Source: Histoplasma ohiense
Taxonomy: Eukaryota; Ascomycota; Eurotiomycetes; Onygenales; Ajellomycetaceae
NCBI GenBank assembly: GCA_017607445.1
Contig: JAEVHH010000003.1
Location: 4,402,001 to 4,466,000, forward strand
Reading direction: 5' to 3'
Length of the DNA: 64,000 nt
Position numbers and translations under genes: made by a program. The notes below the pieces were generated by a model, which searched no databases, was not told the DNA's origin, and worked only from the letters and a program-made list of their open reading frames with translations. Each line of letters opens with the position of its first letter. Position 1 is the first letter of the stretch. Positions 1 through 11,105 of this stretch are shown piece after piece.

Positions 1-89
1 AGCAGAATCAACTGAGCCATAATGTCAAACCCCACCTCATCCTTTCCACATCAATCGCACAATTTTCTCATATCAAGACCGAACCGATC

Positions 90-1169
90 ATGCAACCAAA
101 TGGCCCGCTCAACCTCGCCATCCTCGATGACTACCAATGCATCGCTTCCGCGAAATTCTCCCACCTGAAACCACATCTCACAACCATAACCTCGTTCGCA
201 GAGACGCTGCATCCAACGCACAATGAAGCCGACAAAGCAGCCCTCATCAGCCGGCTACAGCCATATCAGATAATCTCCACAATGCGCGAACGTACGCCGT
301 TCCCCGCAGAGCTCATCTCCTCCCTGCCCAACCTCAAATACCTTCTCACAACCGGCCACCGCAACCGCTCCATAGACCTGCAGGCATGCGCGGAGCGCGG
401 GATTCTGGTGACGGGAACCACGGGCCTCGGAGCCGTTTCGCAGCACAATGAGAGGGTCTCCGTGCCATACGCTGACTCAACGACTGAACATACCTGGGCG
501 CTGATCCTGGGGCTAGCGCGGAACATCGCGCGGGATGATGCGGCAGTGAAGAACGGTCGGTGGCAGGGCAGCTTTGCGACGGGGTTGGCGGGGAAGACGC
601 TCGGGGTCCTGGGGCTCGGGGCGCTGGGAGCGGCAACTGCCAAGATCGGGGCCTTGGCGTTCGGGATGCGGGCCATTGCGTGGTCGAGCAACCTGACGCA
701 GGACGCAGCGGATGAGAAGGCGGCTGGGTTGGGGTTGCCGGCAGGCACCTTTGAGGTTGCTTCGAGCAAGCTGGCGCTGTTTCGGGAGGCGGATGTGCTA
801 AGTGTGCATTATGTCCTGTCCGAAAGGAGTGTAGGGATCGTTGGGGCGGAGGAGTTGGGTGTCATGAAGCCTACGGCTCTGCTCGTGAATACGTCGCGGG
901 GTCCGTTGATTGATGAGAAATCGTTGCTGAAAACGTTGGAGGAGGGAAAGATAAGGGGTGCTGCATTGGACGTTTTCGATCTGGAACCTTTGCCTCTTGA
1001 TAGTCCGTGGAGAACAACGAGATGGGGGGTGGAGGGGCGTAGTGAGGTTTTACTTTCACCGCATATGGGTTATGTGGAGGAAGGGGTTATGCATCGATGG
1101 TATGAGGAACAGGCGGAGAATTTAGAGAAGTGGCTAAGTGGGAAAGACGTGGAGACCAGATTATTGTGA
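90..1169 (+). CDS. D-isomer-specific 2-hydroxyacid dehydrogenase family protein
   Basis: Single-exon gene of 359 aa, started at the first in-frame ATG. It should be a soluble NAD(P)-dependent oxidoreductase of the D-2-hydroxyacid dehydrogenase superfamily, interconverting 2-keto acids and D-2-hydroxy acids; the substrate cannot be told. Seen: a Rossmann nucleotide-binding motif GLGALG at residues 175-180, and the family's catalytic triad as Arg270 (in NTSRGPLID), Glu299 (in FDLEPLP) and His325 (in LSPHMGY). The catalytic-domain segment near residues 109-135 (GTTGLGAVSQHNER...) is about 15 residues longer than I expect before the TTEHTWALIL helix. This could be a lineage insertion; I see no convincing intron there. 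Length is normal for the family. The G+C-rich, CpG-containing composition contrasts sharply with the nest starting at 7 kb. Confidence 0.9.
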   Translation: MQPNGPLNLAILDDYQCIASAKFSHLKPHLTTITSFAETLHPTHNEADKAALISRLQPYQIISTMRERTPFPAELISSLPNLKYLLTTGHRNRSIDLQACAERGILVTGTTGLGAVSQHNERVSVPYADSTTEHTWALILGLARNIARDDAAVKNGRWQGSFATGLAGKTLGVLGLGALGAATAKIGALAFGMRAIAWSSNLTQDAADEKAAGLGLPAGTFEVASSKLALFREADVLSVHYVLSERSVGIVGAEELGVMKPTALLVNTSRGPLIDEKSLLKTLEEGKIRGAALDVFDLEPLPLDSPWRTTRWGVEGRSEVLLSPHMGYVEEGVMHRWYEEQAENLEKWLSGKDVETRLL

Positions 1170-1889
1170 TCGTTTGGACTAAGGCAAAAGGAGTGGCGAT
1201 GTTCATGGATACACTGTGTTTTTGTATGAGTGGATGAGGCCAAAGAAACGATACACTGAACTATGAAATTCCTCACAAAGTTTTTCAGAGACTCTTCTTT
1301 AACGACTATCACAAACTCTCCATGCTAAACTGATTGACGGTCTCCTGACTTGCATAACTGGTACATATGACGAGCGGTAATCTTGCCATCTCCCTCGGAG
1401 ATGGAACAAGAAGCCAGATGGTATTCTCTTATAACGGAAGTGTGAAGTCCTAACCAGCATTGCCCAATTATGAACCATCTACTTAAAAACCAGCACTTGG
1501 ACCGTACGGCATAAAAAAGGAGAGAGAAGACAATATCATCGCGAGACGTTCCCACCACGAATCCCAGGGTATATAGAAAAGAAATAGAATGGAGGAAATC
1601 AAAAGCAATCAAAGAACAGACGCCGTTTGCGACTTGGGCGAATAACACCAAAAAAAAAAAAAAAAAAAACCCTTCCGTGGCATTACGTGCTTCTTTCGCC
1701 AGAACGCCTCTCCCGGTTTAGAATTGGAGAGATAAAGGAAACATAGAAACACTTAAAAAAAGTATATCCCATAGAAACAGGAAGAAAAGAGGATGAATGA
1801 AGTGAGAAAATAACAGTATAAGAAATGTTGCTGCTTGGTCCCTGCTTGGCAATCCCTCGAGTACACTCGAAGTAGCAGAAACCAATTAA
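1170..1889. other. Intergenic region between convergent genes
   Basis: Two genes converge here, so this should hold both 3' UTRs. It contains a run of about 20 A at 1651-1670 and no reading frame I can support. The short ORFs on the minus strand show no motif. Confidence 0.6.
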
Positions 1890-3089
1890 TTAAGACATCT
1901 GTGATTGCGTGCGGTGAATGACACTCCCTGCCGAACTTGCGGCAGAAAGGTCCGATGCCATAGTTGGCAGGGAATAAGCAGATGGCGTTCGACTGCCGCG
2001 AGCACGCAAGCTTTGTCGGCCACTAGACCTATCGAGGATGAAAGAACCATTTCTCGGAAATGTGGAAGGGTGGAATCGGCTGCGCTGGCTCTGCTGACTG
2101 CCAGTGCCTGATTGATGACTCGACGTGAACGACGCGCTGGAGCTTGGGGGAATGTTGGTGTTGAGGTGTGCGCGGCTGGACGTGTTACTAAAATGCCCCA
2201 TACCGCCGTCGATAGAGCTTTCCGACTGGACTTCTGCAGTGATTTCGGGATCCAGTTCCGACATACTCCGCAGGAGCTCAGCGAACATGCCCAGCAGTGA
2301 TCTGAATTCCGGCTCAGTCAATGGCGCGTCGGCGAATCTGCCGCGTTCGTAGAGGCGGACAAATGACCGGCCAAGATCTGGAGGGTTGATGACATTGAGA
2401 CGTATCAGATGGTTCACGTAGTCGCGTAGAGACATGTTGCTAGGCCGTCGGAGGATTTCGACAATCCGCTCATCTGGGATTGGCTGGTTTGTTTCGCTGG
2501 CCTCATCCGGGTCCTGGTTGCCAAACATTGGAAGGCGAGGATCCATGGGAGCAAAGGATACAGCTTTTGCCTCAATGAGATGTGGAAGCTCCTTAATAAC
2601 TGGCTCGAATTCTTGGTTATGCATATCTGGACAATCAGGGGCGGTCCAGCCGGGGTGAGAGATATGGCCCCATGGTGGTGTTCCTGTGGTAGTAATGGTC
2701 AAGTTAGGATCCAGCATGCTATTGTCCTCCCCTGTCCTATCTCGTGGGCGTGATTGCTGAGCAATGATAGCACTCCTCGAGAGGCCCTTGACAACGAGTC
2801 TTCGAACACTCTTTGGAACGTCAGGCTTCTCCACTGGAATCCATGGTTTGGGAATACCGGCAAGAACGCTGCGGTTCGTAAAAATGCGGCTCGCATAGAT
2901 CAATATGGCTAAAAGCAGAGTTATGATATAAACACCACTGACAATAAAAACATTACCCAGGCGGCGGGTCTTGGAGGACTGGTAGATGGTATCAGCAGGG
3001 GTCAGGAGGGTGAGGATGAAAAAGATAAAGGCAAGAACAGTGAAAAAAGTGGTGTAGAAGACGCGAGATAATCGTGTCTTCTTCAGCAT
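1890..3089 (-). CDS. Dlt1-like membrane protein (defect at low temperature 1)
   Basis: The frame stays open to 3260, but I favour the Met at 3089 (MLKKTRLSRVF...), giving 399 aa, because the first transmembrane helix follows it directly and the 57 upstream residues look like translated 5' leader. Seen: two hydrophobic segments, roughly residues 9-30 (FYTTFFTVLAFIFFILTLL) and 44-66 (VFIVSGVYIITLLLAILIYA). Between them is a TPADTIYQSSKTRRLGN loop, then an FTNRSVLAGIPKPWIP stretch typical of fungal Dlt1 proteins, a basic VRRLVVKGLSRSAI region, and a long Ser-rich C-terminal tail. Yeast Dlt1 is a membrane protein linked to growth in the cold; its biochemical role is unknown. An intron near the 5' end cannot be excluded. 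Confidence 0.75.
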   Translation of the reverse strand: MLKKTRLSRVFYTTFFTVLAFIFFILTLLTPADTIYQSSKTRRLGNVFIVSGVYIITLLLAILIYASRIFTNRSVLAGIPKPWIPVEKPDVPKSVRRLVVKGLSRSAIIAQQSRPRDRTGEDNSMLDPNLTITTTGTPPWGHISHPGWTAPDCPDMHNQEFEPVIKELPHLIEAKAVSFAPMDPRLPMFGNQDPDEASETNQPIPDERIVEILRRPSNMSLRDYVNHLIRLNVINPPDLGRSFVRLYERGRFADAPLTEPEFRSLLGMFAELLRSMSELDPEITAEVQSESSIDGGMGHFSNTSSRAHLNTNIPPSSSASFTSSHQSGTGSQQSQRSRFHPSTFPRNGSFILDRSSGRQSLRARGSRTPSAYSLPTMASDLSAASSAGSVIHRTQSQMS

Positions 3090-3260
3090 GGCGCCCACGT
3101 CCTCACAGCAGGGCAATATATGGGTAAGAGGACAGGTTTTTGCGCAAATCTTTGAGTGTAAAGACCAAGGACACGATACCTCTATAGTCTGTAAGATGGG
3201 GGTGTGGCCACTCAGAGCATCCCATTTTCGTCGCTGTTTTAAGCTCAATCCTGTCCACAT

Positions 3261-3914
3261 GACGTGAAACCTACGCCGATTTCAACACCTCACCTATGTT
3301 TCCACACACATACTCGATGTTGTATCTACAAGCTATCAATGCTCAGCCTTGTTGTAGGATGGTTTCTTTCATTATAGATGTATAGACTGGCTGATGGAAT
3401 CATGAATTTCATGTTTGATTTGATTTGATTTGATCCCAGTCCATTTCTTGGTGTGATTTCCAGTGGAATCAGAATCAGAATGAGACTGTAAAGTGACTAG
3501 AATTATTAAAACATGAGTGAAATGGGACTAATAAATCTTGATATTTCATGTAAAGTGACTGACTATCAAAAATAAGAATATGATCTGGGACTGACTATAA
3601 TTTTGACTGTGTTGCTAATCTATCACTGCTAATCTATCGCTGCCAACCTATCTACTGCAGTGAATCTATCTATCACTATCATTACTAGTTCAAATAGAAC
3701 TAGAGCATAAATACACTAAACTTCTTTTGATAGATAATGATTTTTGATAACACTAATAGCATTATATCATCTATATAGGGTAAATCATGGTCCCATTTGG
3801 TCCCATTTTGTAGGTATACCATATCATGGGGAATTAATTACCTTGCATGGTTTAGCTTTATTCTGATCAGGTTTAGTGCAACATTGCCACTTTCTGGACT
3901 ATATAAACCCTCTT
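3261..3914. other. AT-rich noncoding border with a short TTGAT repeat
   Basis: This is the upstream region of the Dlt1-like gene, grading into AT-rich, CpG-poor sequence. A pentanucleotide TTGAT is repeated four times at 3415-3434. The stretch around 3780-3910 contains a TATA-like CTATATAAAC and abuts a Gypsy fragment, so it may be part of an old element. No gene seen. Confidence 0.5.
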
Positions 3915-4337
3915 CTTCAGTCATACATAGAATAGTTAAGCTCTGCACTCAACAGCTTTCAGTCATCATACACTACTAAGTGTAATTTATCATCCTCTCT
4001 CACTTGCAAGAGGGAGCACTCAATGACTCATTCTGATTCATTGATTTTGATTGTGAAGGGCTTCATACAATTCAGTTGAATGAGCACTGAAGATGTTGTC
4101 ATACATTCTCTTAGTTCAAGAAAGATCTCTTTGTAGAAGATGTTTCAGATGATCAAACAAAATTTCTTCTTGTGAAGCTCAGTGTCTGTCTTTTTAAGAA
4201 AATCTGACAGCAGAGCAGTGATTCATGCAAAATCCTTTACAAATCTTCTGTAATAGAATGTCAGTTCTAGAAATTGATGTGTGTGGTGTATGTTTCTAGA
4301 TCTTAGCCACTTCGCGATAACTTCTAATTTTTCAGGG
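3915..4337 (-). mobile_element. Truncated Gypsy pol fragment (element-B family)
   Basis: The reverse complement matches the RT/RNase H part of element B near 16,900-17,250. Shared blocks include GTGTAATTTATCATCCTCTC, AGAAAGATCTCTT and ATGTTTCTAGATCTTAGCCA (the latter with base changes). Relative to B it carries an extra segment of roughly 85 bp near 4165-4245. No LTR or target duplication is visible, so this is a relic rather than a full insertion. It ends at TTTTTCAGGG, just upstream of the kinase gene. Confidence 0.75.
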
Positions 4338-4492
4338 AGGAGTTTTGGCAAGCGCCGAAACCAACCTCCAAGCACCCTCGCGCAGGGTCTAATCTTTCGT
4401 TTTTAATTCATTCCTTCCGTGTTGCATTGGCTGAGTATTTTCGCTACATCTCTTGTCAAAAATCTCAACCTCTCACACATTTTGGGGCGAAT

Positions 4493-5619
4493 ATGGCACC
4501 TCCACCCAGTGAATTGATCGGTGCTGCTGGACGTCGCTATCTCTTCAAGCAACTGATTCAGGAGAGACCACATCTCGGTCGCATTTGGTTGGCAACGTGC
4601 GAGCATACCCGCCCCATCATGTAGCGCAGCTTGTTGAACTGACAATGCTCCAGATCTGGACAAGGCAAATTCATCTTGAAGGACATTCCCAAGGCCATTT
4701 TCTCAAGCTTTAATGAGGACATACGCCCATGGCTTCCTGAAAGTCCATTTCTACGGCTACCACATGACACAATTCTGGATCAGCGAATATTCGTTTACAG
4801 GTACATGAATGATGACTTTCTGAGCCTTGTTAGAAAGCAAATATCCATGCAAGCCAGGAAGCAGATTCTAAAAGCCAGCTTGCGAGGGATTGCTGAGCTG
4901 CACAGCCATGATATGATATTGTCCATTTAGGTGAAGTAAGCGCTCTTCAGTTCCATAACCTAGAACTAATTGCTTTCAGATATCAAACCTGACAATATCA
5001 TGGTCAACTATCGCGGTACTGGTCCAGAAACAATTGTTGAGCAGGTTCAGATCATCGATCTCGAAAATGCAGCTTATCTCCCTAAAGGGAGGTGCATTAA
5101 AGGGATGTTAGCTGGCAATGATAGCTGGCGCAGTCCAGAGAGCCACTTCAAGGGTGAGCTTAACAAGCCTTCTGACATCTTTTCCTTCGCAGCCGTGGTA
5201 GGTTACCACCCCCTTGAGAGAAGGCTCTATCTAGCTAACCTGCTCAGTGCATCTATGCTATGCTCGGACAAGTCATCTTCGGAGCCGATGAGGATTTACA
5301 GAAACACGAATCGCAGGGTGCATTCCCTCATGTCATTCGCCTACAACGTCAAGTTTCTTTTTTTGGAGATCGAGAAGGATTGAATGGACTCATGACACAT
5401 GTTGGTGATGAGGGAGTCAACTGCCAGGTTCTGGGATTTCTTTGGGATGATCGGGTGGCAGATTATCATTCCTACAAGCCATTCTCAGAGTGGCCGAATG
5501 TCACCGACGATGAGTTCAAGGATCTCATCCGGAGAATGACAAACTTGGATCCTCAAAAGCGGGCAACAGCGCGCGAAGTGTTGGAGCACCCCTGGTTTGC
5601 TGGTTGTGAGATTTATTAA
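4493..5619 (+). pseudogene. Protein kinase gene, four exons, broken by a 5-bp duplication
   Basis: By eye the exons are 4493-4596, 4654-4930, 4980-5197 and 5248-5619. The introns are 57, 49 and 50 nt with GT..AG ends; joining them gives LATSGQGKFILKDIPKAIF and later AAVCIYAMLGQVIFG. Seen: HL-DIKPDN catalytic loop (HxD split by intron 2), DLE in place of DFG, SPE in place of APE, and an LDPQKRATAREVLEHPWF C-lobe. The N-lobe lacks a recognisable glycine loop. This resembles a divergent Ser/Thr-kinase-like family common in Onygenales and Eurotiales genomes. In exon 2 the pentamer GATAT is tandemly repeated (4910-4914, 4915-4919), shifting the frame so a stop comes at 4928-4930. Dropping one copy would restore HSHDIVHLDIKPDN. 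It is therefore a pseudogene, unless this is a sequencing error. The neighbours on both sides are transposon relics. Confidence 0.75.
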
Positions 5620-6271
5620 GCATCTTGGAGAGCATGGTCCCCCGAACATTGCAGACCTCACAATTCATGAAGAGGGACAGACAGACATTTTGTCTTTCAG
5701 AGGTCTCATTCTCCTCACCAATCCTTCTCTGTCACTCTTTTACAAACCCTCCCTGCTCCTAAGACAAACTCCCCTTTGGTGAAAGAATCACTGCTGTCCC
5801 TACCTGTCTAGACACTGCTTTCCTAGCCGACCTCTTTTTAGTTATGCAATTCAAAGTGGCTGGAGCCTCTCTGTTGATTAAATAAAACACACAGTAATAC
5901 TATTTTCTTGTGACTGTATTCTCCTACATACTCTCCAAGATAGTTCTCAATACTAGACAAAGCAGACCAGAAGGCAAAGACACTCAATGGAAAGAACATG
6001 CCAGAGACATTGCCAGATGCACTGTTCAAGGTGAAATCTACAGTTCCAAGGATTGCACACAGAAAGCTTCTTAGTGATGAGGGGATGTGGACCCGAGCAT
6101 AAAATGTATCTACAGCAACTTGACAGGAAAAGAAGCCTTGATTTTGAGCCAGTTAGGTACAGACAGACTGAACTCCCTACCTCCATCAGATCAAGGTAAT
6201 AGATTCCGAACAATGTGCCTGGGGATGAGAGAAAGAGACTGTGTCTGGCATAGTGTGTAAGTATGTGGTCA
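5620..6271. other. Intergenic, no gene recognised
   Basis: CpG-poor sequence between the kinase pseudogene and an ankyrin remnant. Only short shadow ORFs are present and none has a motif I recognise. Confidence 0.5.
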
Positions 6272-6490
6272 TCACCATGGATTCAGCTGCTCAATGACTT
6301 TCTCATGCCAATTCCATGCTGCCCAGTATAGCGGTGTCCATCCATAGTTATCTTTTGAATTCACTTCCACTTTCTTCTTTGCCATTAGAAGCTTGACTTT
6401 CTCATGTCCATTCCTGTGCCCGGGCATAAAAGCTACCTGCTTTTTCTTCACCCGCACAACATAAAGGAACTGATGATGGGATGGAAGCAA
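6272..6490 (-). pseudogene. Ankyrin-repeat protein remnant
   Basis: One to two degenerate ankyrin repeats are readable: GHEKVKLLMAKKKVEVNSKD followed by NYGWTPLYWAAWNWHEKVIEQL. The canonical features are a TPL turn (GWTPLYWAA) and the VNSKDNYG loop. There is no start context, no flanking exon and no other domain, so this looks like a piece of a larger ankyrin gene. W residues at usual R/E positions (NWHEKV for NGHE) suggest decay. Confidence 0.6.
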
Positions 6491-6667
6491 GATTCATGGT
6501 CAAAACAACAATATCATTTAGAGAAGCTCTACACTATTATCTTCTTCACCACCATACTATCGAAGGAGATCTGAGATGTATACTACAAACTTCATCATGT
6601 GAAAGCAACAATGAGGACCCAGAGCAACAGTAAATGGATGTGCTGTGGTTGTTTCCTGGGGATGCTT

Positions 6668-6951
6668 TCAATGCAGACAAGCCAGGATTTCTACTCCCAT
6701 TGCTGTCCTGGAAGCCGCGACTTCTGACACCTTCACACTGCTGGCCATGGGTACTGCAGTGCCTGAAGGATGACCAGTAGAGGCTACTATCAAAGGCTCA
6801 GTCACATATGTTAGACAGGGAACTTGGAGAGTCCCGCCAATTGATGACTGGTCGACAGTCGTAGGCGGTTCTTGATCGGTTGTCTTCGCGCTTTCAGGTG
6901 GCTTCCCAAAAACCAACACTGCCGCTGGATCCGTCGCTGTTGCTGTACGCC
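6668..6951 (-). pseudogene. 3' part of a reading frame interrupted by element A
   Basis: The frame ends at a stop at 6668. Read from the left flank of element A it continues, in frame, the piece at 46,743-46,660 once one ACGCC copy is counted. Together they make a 120-codon open frame starting with ATG at 46,743 (93 codons here, stop included, and 28 there). The residues (for example VLVFGKPPESAKTTDQEP) match no family I know. It may be a small gene killed by the insertion or a chance open frame. Confidence 0.35.
6947..6951. repeat. Left target-site duplication of element A (ACGCC)
   Basis: ACGCC lies directly before the TG of the left LTR and recurs at 46,660-46,664 directly after the CA of the right LTR. 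This defines one 39,708-bp insertion. Confidence 0.93.
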
Positions 6952-7257
6952 TGTCGGAACTGAATAAAGTCCGAATATTGACCCAAATACTGAATATCGA
7001 ATAAGTAAATTGAATTGATTATTATAACTCCAATAATTACATGATAACCAGGCAGTATTTATAAGAAAGAGAATGCTTGAACATATGATGGGGGCAGTGC
7101 TGGTATACATCGGAGCAGTGATCCGGTTTCCGAAATTGAGATAGAATAAGATGATCGATCACTTCTCACAATGCTTGATATGATAGATCCTTTCTCACAA
7201 TGCTTGATATGATAGATCCTTTCTCACAATGTTTGATATGATAGATCATTTCTCACA
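6952..7257 (-). repeat. Left (3') LTR of element A
   Basis: 306 bp, TG...CA, nearly identical to 46,354-46,659. Its last ~95 bp hold three to four copies of a 30-bp unit built on CTCACAATGCTTGATATGAT. CpGs are retained (TGTCGGAAC, GTCCGAATA, GATCGATC). Confidence 0.93.
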
Positions 7258-7267
7258 TACCCTCTTC
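7258..7267 (-). promoter_or_regulatory. Polypurine tract of element A
   Basis: On the minus strand GAAGAGGGTA directly precedes the 3' LTR. This is the expected position and composition for plus-strand DNA priming and sets the element's orientation. Confidence 0.75.
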
Positions 7268-7419
7268 AGCAGAATAACATCAGTAATGAAGCTGGAAAAA
7301 TTATCAGAATAGGAAATAATGTAGAAGACATGATGATTAATAAAATGAAAAGAAATAGATAAAGGAGATATATGAGGATGTTGAACTCCTTTCATCCAAG
7401 CTCATTGAGGTTTTATACC

Positions 7420-7559
7420 TTATTTTGTTATTTTATTGACAAGATCAGTTATATCAACTAATTCTATCTGTTTGACAAATTCTCTTTGTCTCTGTTGTGA
7501 TAATGACTTGGTCAACCCATCCACTGGCATGTTGCTTGTAGGTGTCCATTGTATCAAGA
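7420..7559 (-). pseudogene. C-terminal end of element A RNase H
   Basis: Minus-strand frame ILIQWTPTSNMPVDGLTKSL ending at a stop at 7420. This is the conserved Copia RNase H tail (PADGLTK type). Across the excised element B (one AAGA kept) the frame runs straight into KLHHIDIYSN...QFDD at 21,543 onward. That confirms both the join and the 4-bp duplication. Confidence 0.8.
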
Positions 7560-7705
7560 TGTGGTAATTTCGGCTTATTATTCTTCCGTGGCGTATGCCA
7601 CCCCCTATTATCAAGGATGGCGTACGCTACTGCACTAGTTAATTCGTATAAGAAGAGCTGCAAAGCTTAGAAGCTTTGAACAGCTCAAGCAACCTTTGAA
7701 CTACA
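7560..7705 (+). repeat. Left LTR of element B
   Basis: 146 bp. It keeps several CpGs (TTTCGGC, TTCCGTGGCGT, GGCGTACGC) that are TG or CA in the right copy, while the right copy keeps ACCGCAC where this copy has ACTGCAC. Confidence 0.9.
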
Positions 7706-8529
7706 TCTGATAGCATGTCTAAACTGAAGAGAGCATATGCTCCTGGGGGTGTGATAATTCCATCTACAATGTGAGTTGTAGTTATCATGCCAGTGTGGTC
7801 ATCTCTATGCTCTAGAGCTTGATTGTACAAATGAGTGGTGAAGTCAGAATGCTTCCAATTGCAAAATTGATAGCAGATGACTCACCACCATATGTGAGGT
7901 GAGCTGAGGATGTAGAAAGATGGTGTAGAGATGAACAATGATTCAAAGAACCACTCTACTCACAAGCTTAAGAAGAAGTCAGTCAGTTGTACAATCAAGA
8001 AAATATCAACAAGAAATCAACTACAAACAATATTCTTAAGATATAGAGAAAAGTGTATAACTGATGATAATCATCATAGACATCTTCAATCAACACTCAT
8101 CTCTTGTATCTGAATCAAATGAAATGCAACTGATTTCTGAAGATCTATAAGAAGCAGTATGCAGAGTGACAGCTCTTACATCTGAAAACAACAAACTTCT
8201 TATCTGCAACATCTTATTGAAGAAGATATTGACAATGTGTAATCTTTATCAAACAGAGCTTGAGATGCAGAAGAAATATCAGTGTGTAGAAGTCACTCAG
8301 CAATGAGCAGTGAATGCTGTGAGCTTTGCAGATAATCTTACAAATGTCAGAAACAAGCAAGACACTCAGATGATTGATCTGTGCTGAGAGCTGAAGTGTG
8401 TATATCTCAAAACTGAACATTCAGCAATGCTTGAAATCTCATTGTGTAGTTTAATCAACTCTTCAAACATCAACATCTCATCTAATAACTCTGACTCAGT
8501 GTACACAGCATGAACAGTGTTCTCTGAGA
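7706..8529 (+). other. Element B leader region
   Basis: Untranslated leader between the left LTR and gag. CpG is essentially absent. No independent gene seen. Confidence 0.5.
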
Positions 8530-9400
8530 ATATATCAATTATCATGAAATATATCAAGCCAGACAATCTATCTAATCTGTCACACTTTGATGGTGAGTGT
8601 AAGAATGATGCTGCTCTCAACTGGTTGAATCAGATGTGTTCACACTATCACATAAAGTGTGAGCTCACAGAATGACAATTCACTGAATTACAACAGATCT
8701 TGCATGCAGCATCTATTCTCAAGAAAAAAGCTAGATTTCTTTGAATAACAGCTGAAAAGTTGAACACAGAAGTGTCTGACAAGTATGAATTATTATGAAA
8801 ATGAGATGATTTTGCAAGATGAATTCTGCATAACTTTGAGAAACTAGATGTCAAAGACAAATGTTATGAATGCTTCATAGAATGCAAGCAAGAAGAAGAC
8901 CTTGCATTATACTATATTCATTTCAGCTTGTGTTATCTTGCAATGAATCAAGAACTTTTGATATCTTTCTGTCTACAAATCTTCATACACAGCTTAGACA
9001 CTGATCTATACACTGAGTGAAAGTGTTTTAATCCACAGCCACAGACAGTGGAGGAAACATACAAAACACTACTCTCAAGAAAACAAATGAGCAAGCTGTG
9101 AAAATAAGTGACAGAGATGCAGACAAATGCAAGAAGACCCACATCTATATTCACTGCTTCATCATCAAAATATTCAGATGTGATGAATATTGATCTCAAT
9201 GCTATCATGAAAGTCTCAAACCCTTTCAAGAAGAATTCATCAGAGTGGGTAGTCTGATGTTGTGAACACAGAGTGTGCTTTCACTGTGACTGACAGAATT
9301 ATAATGCAAGGGATTGCTGTAATCATTCTCAAGAGAAGAAGTCAAAAAACTAGAGAGATCAGCAGAATCAGAGATGCTTGCTGATTGACTACTAAAGATC
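8530..9400 (+). pseudogene. Element B gag with CCHC zinc knuckle
   Basis: Plus-strand gag-like frame with PDNLSNLSHFDGECKNDAAL near 8550-8610, interrupted by TGA codons at expected Trp positions. A degenerate retroviral-type knuckle lies at 9276-9317, read as C-x2-C-x4-Y-x4-C (CFHC..Y..C); the usual His is Tyr, and one codon is a stop. Gag would form the virus-like particle and the knuckle would bind the element's RNA. It is dead as written. Confidence 0.7.
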
Positions 9401-9899
9401 TCTGAAGTAGATGAGTTGTCTGCATTAGATGATTCTCTGGATTCTATAAGAGCTAAACAGAAGAGAGATGAAGAGATGAGTGCAGAAGAAAAAATGAATG
9501 AACATCTGAACACTGTAGAATCAAATACACTGATGTATAAAGAATATCTGAGATGGAAAAGAGAAGTAGCAGTGAAGATGTTATTGAACATAAATGCTTT
9601 GATGAAGTACATTGATGATCATATGCTAAAATGATTGTCTGATGTATAATGAATGAAGAAATCTAAATAAGTAAAGCTTCTGAACAATTATTATCTTATT
9701 TTGTCTGTGAGAATAAAGATGCTCTTGTACTTTGAGAAATGATCTTACTGTATCTCAGTGTGTGTGCTTCTGAATGTAGAATACAATCTGATCTTGAGGC
9801 TTGATTGATTTTAAAAGTATGATCCTCAAATCCATTGATGTACATATCACATGCAGTTGACAGATTGTAAGAATCAAATTCATACAATTTTACTCATGG

Positions 9900-10571
9900 A
9901 TATGAGATGCAGATTCCACACATCAGAGATGAAAGACTTAAATCTCATCACTCAACATCAAGTGAAATGAGTGCTGTGTAAATCTTCAACTCAGAGTATT
10001 CTATACATCATAAAAGAATCTGAGACAAAAGAACTGCTGTCTGTGAAAGATTCAAAAAACAAAACATATATGAAGACACTGCTTGAAAAGTATAAGAAGA
10101 TCTTCTGAATGAACCTCTCATCTTCTCTGCTGTCTGAAAGAGAATTTGTTCATGAGATTGATACAGAGAATGCAAAACCAATAAATTGCAATATATACTC
10201 TCTATCACAAATACATCTTGAGGAATTACAGTGGCAGATAGAGGAGTTGTTGAAGAGGGGTCTCATACAACTATTCTTCAGCACATGAAACTTCCCAGTT
10301 CTATTCACTAAGAAGTCAAATAAAGAATGATGTATGTGCATCAACTATTGAATGCTCAATAAGCTCATCATAAAGAATGAATATCTGCTACTGTGAATCC
10401 AACAACAACTAGATATGATAGAAAATATCTGATACTTGACAAAGATTGACCTACTTGCAGAATACTGACAGATTTGTGTAGGTGAACTATCAGTGCTCAA
10501 AACAGTGTTTAACATGCAATGGAGAAAGTTTGAATTTTTTGTGATGTCTATGAGGCTTACAAACACCCCTG
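9900..10571 (+). pseudogene. Element B protease/RT, 5' part (split by C)
   Basis: The frame reads EELLKRGLIQ...FTKKSNKEWCMCINYWMLN, the conserved start of Gypsy reverse transcriptase, up to MRLTNTP where element C enters. The RT resumes at 16,673 as ATFQIIMNTIL, so removing C and one CCCTG joins TNTP to ATFQ in frame. In-frame TGA codons break it. Confidence 0.8.
10567..10571. repeat. Target-site duplication of element C (CCCTG), left copy
   Basis: CCCTG precedes the left LTR of C and recurs at 16,668-16,672 after its right LTR. Confidence 0.9.
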
Positions 10572-11105
10572 TGTAACGGGCGTACTTTGATTAACGATTT
10601 GGTACTATTCTAATTACAGATTATGAATTGATTAAGAAAAGAAAGAGAAAAGAAATCAGAAGAAAGAGTTGTACAAAAAGGATTCTTATAGAGAAAAGTT
10701 CAGAGTGAAAGAATATCAGAAGCTGCTCCACAGTGAAGTGCAGAGTGAAAGAACATTAAGAGATATATGTAAGAATCATTAGAAACTACACAAGTGCAGA
10801 GTGTGAGATGAGAAAATCATTGAGAGCTACACAGAAGAATTGTTAGAGACTATATAAGTGTGAAACACAGAGCAGAAGAATGTTAGAAGCTACACAGAAG
10901 AATTGTTAGAGACTATATGAGCACAGAGCACAGAGTGGAAGAATGTTAAAAGCTATATGAAAGAATTGTTAGAAACTATACAAGCATGGAGCACAGAGTG
11001 GAAGAACATTGAGGATTACACAAAGTCACAGCAATCAGAAATGAGTGGATGCAGAAGAAGAGTTGATTGCATAAATTGATTACTAACAGATGCTAATTCA
11101 TCACA
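10572..11105 (-). repeat. Left (3') LTR of element C with internal 63-bp repeats
   Basis: 534 bp. The first ~25 bp keep CpGs (TGTAACGGGCGTAC, TTAACGATT) that are lost in the right copy. The middle is built of diverged 63-bp units (AGAATCATTAGAGACTA... type). Confidence 0.9.

Noticed and set aside
266..769. 167-codon minus-strand frame opposite the dehydrogenase
   Set aside because: Antisense shadow of a well-supported enzyme in high-GC codons; no domain.
1325..1651. 108-codon minus-strand ORF between the first two genes
   Set aside because: No motif; it overlaps the presumed 3' UTRs of both convergent genes and depends on poly(A)-adjacent sequence.
7454..7663. Frames spanning the A/B junction near 7.5-7.66 kb
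   Set aside because: They run across an LTR boundary and so are fusions created by the insertion, not genes.
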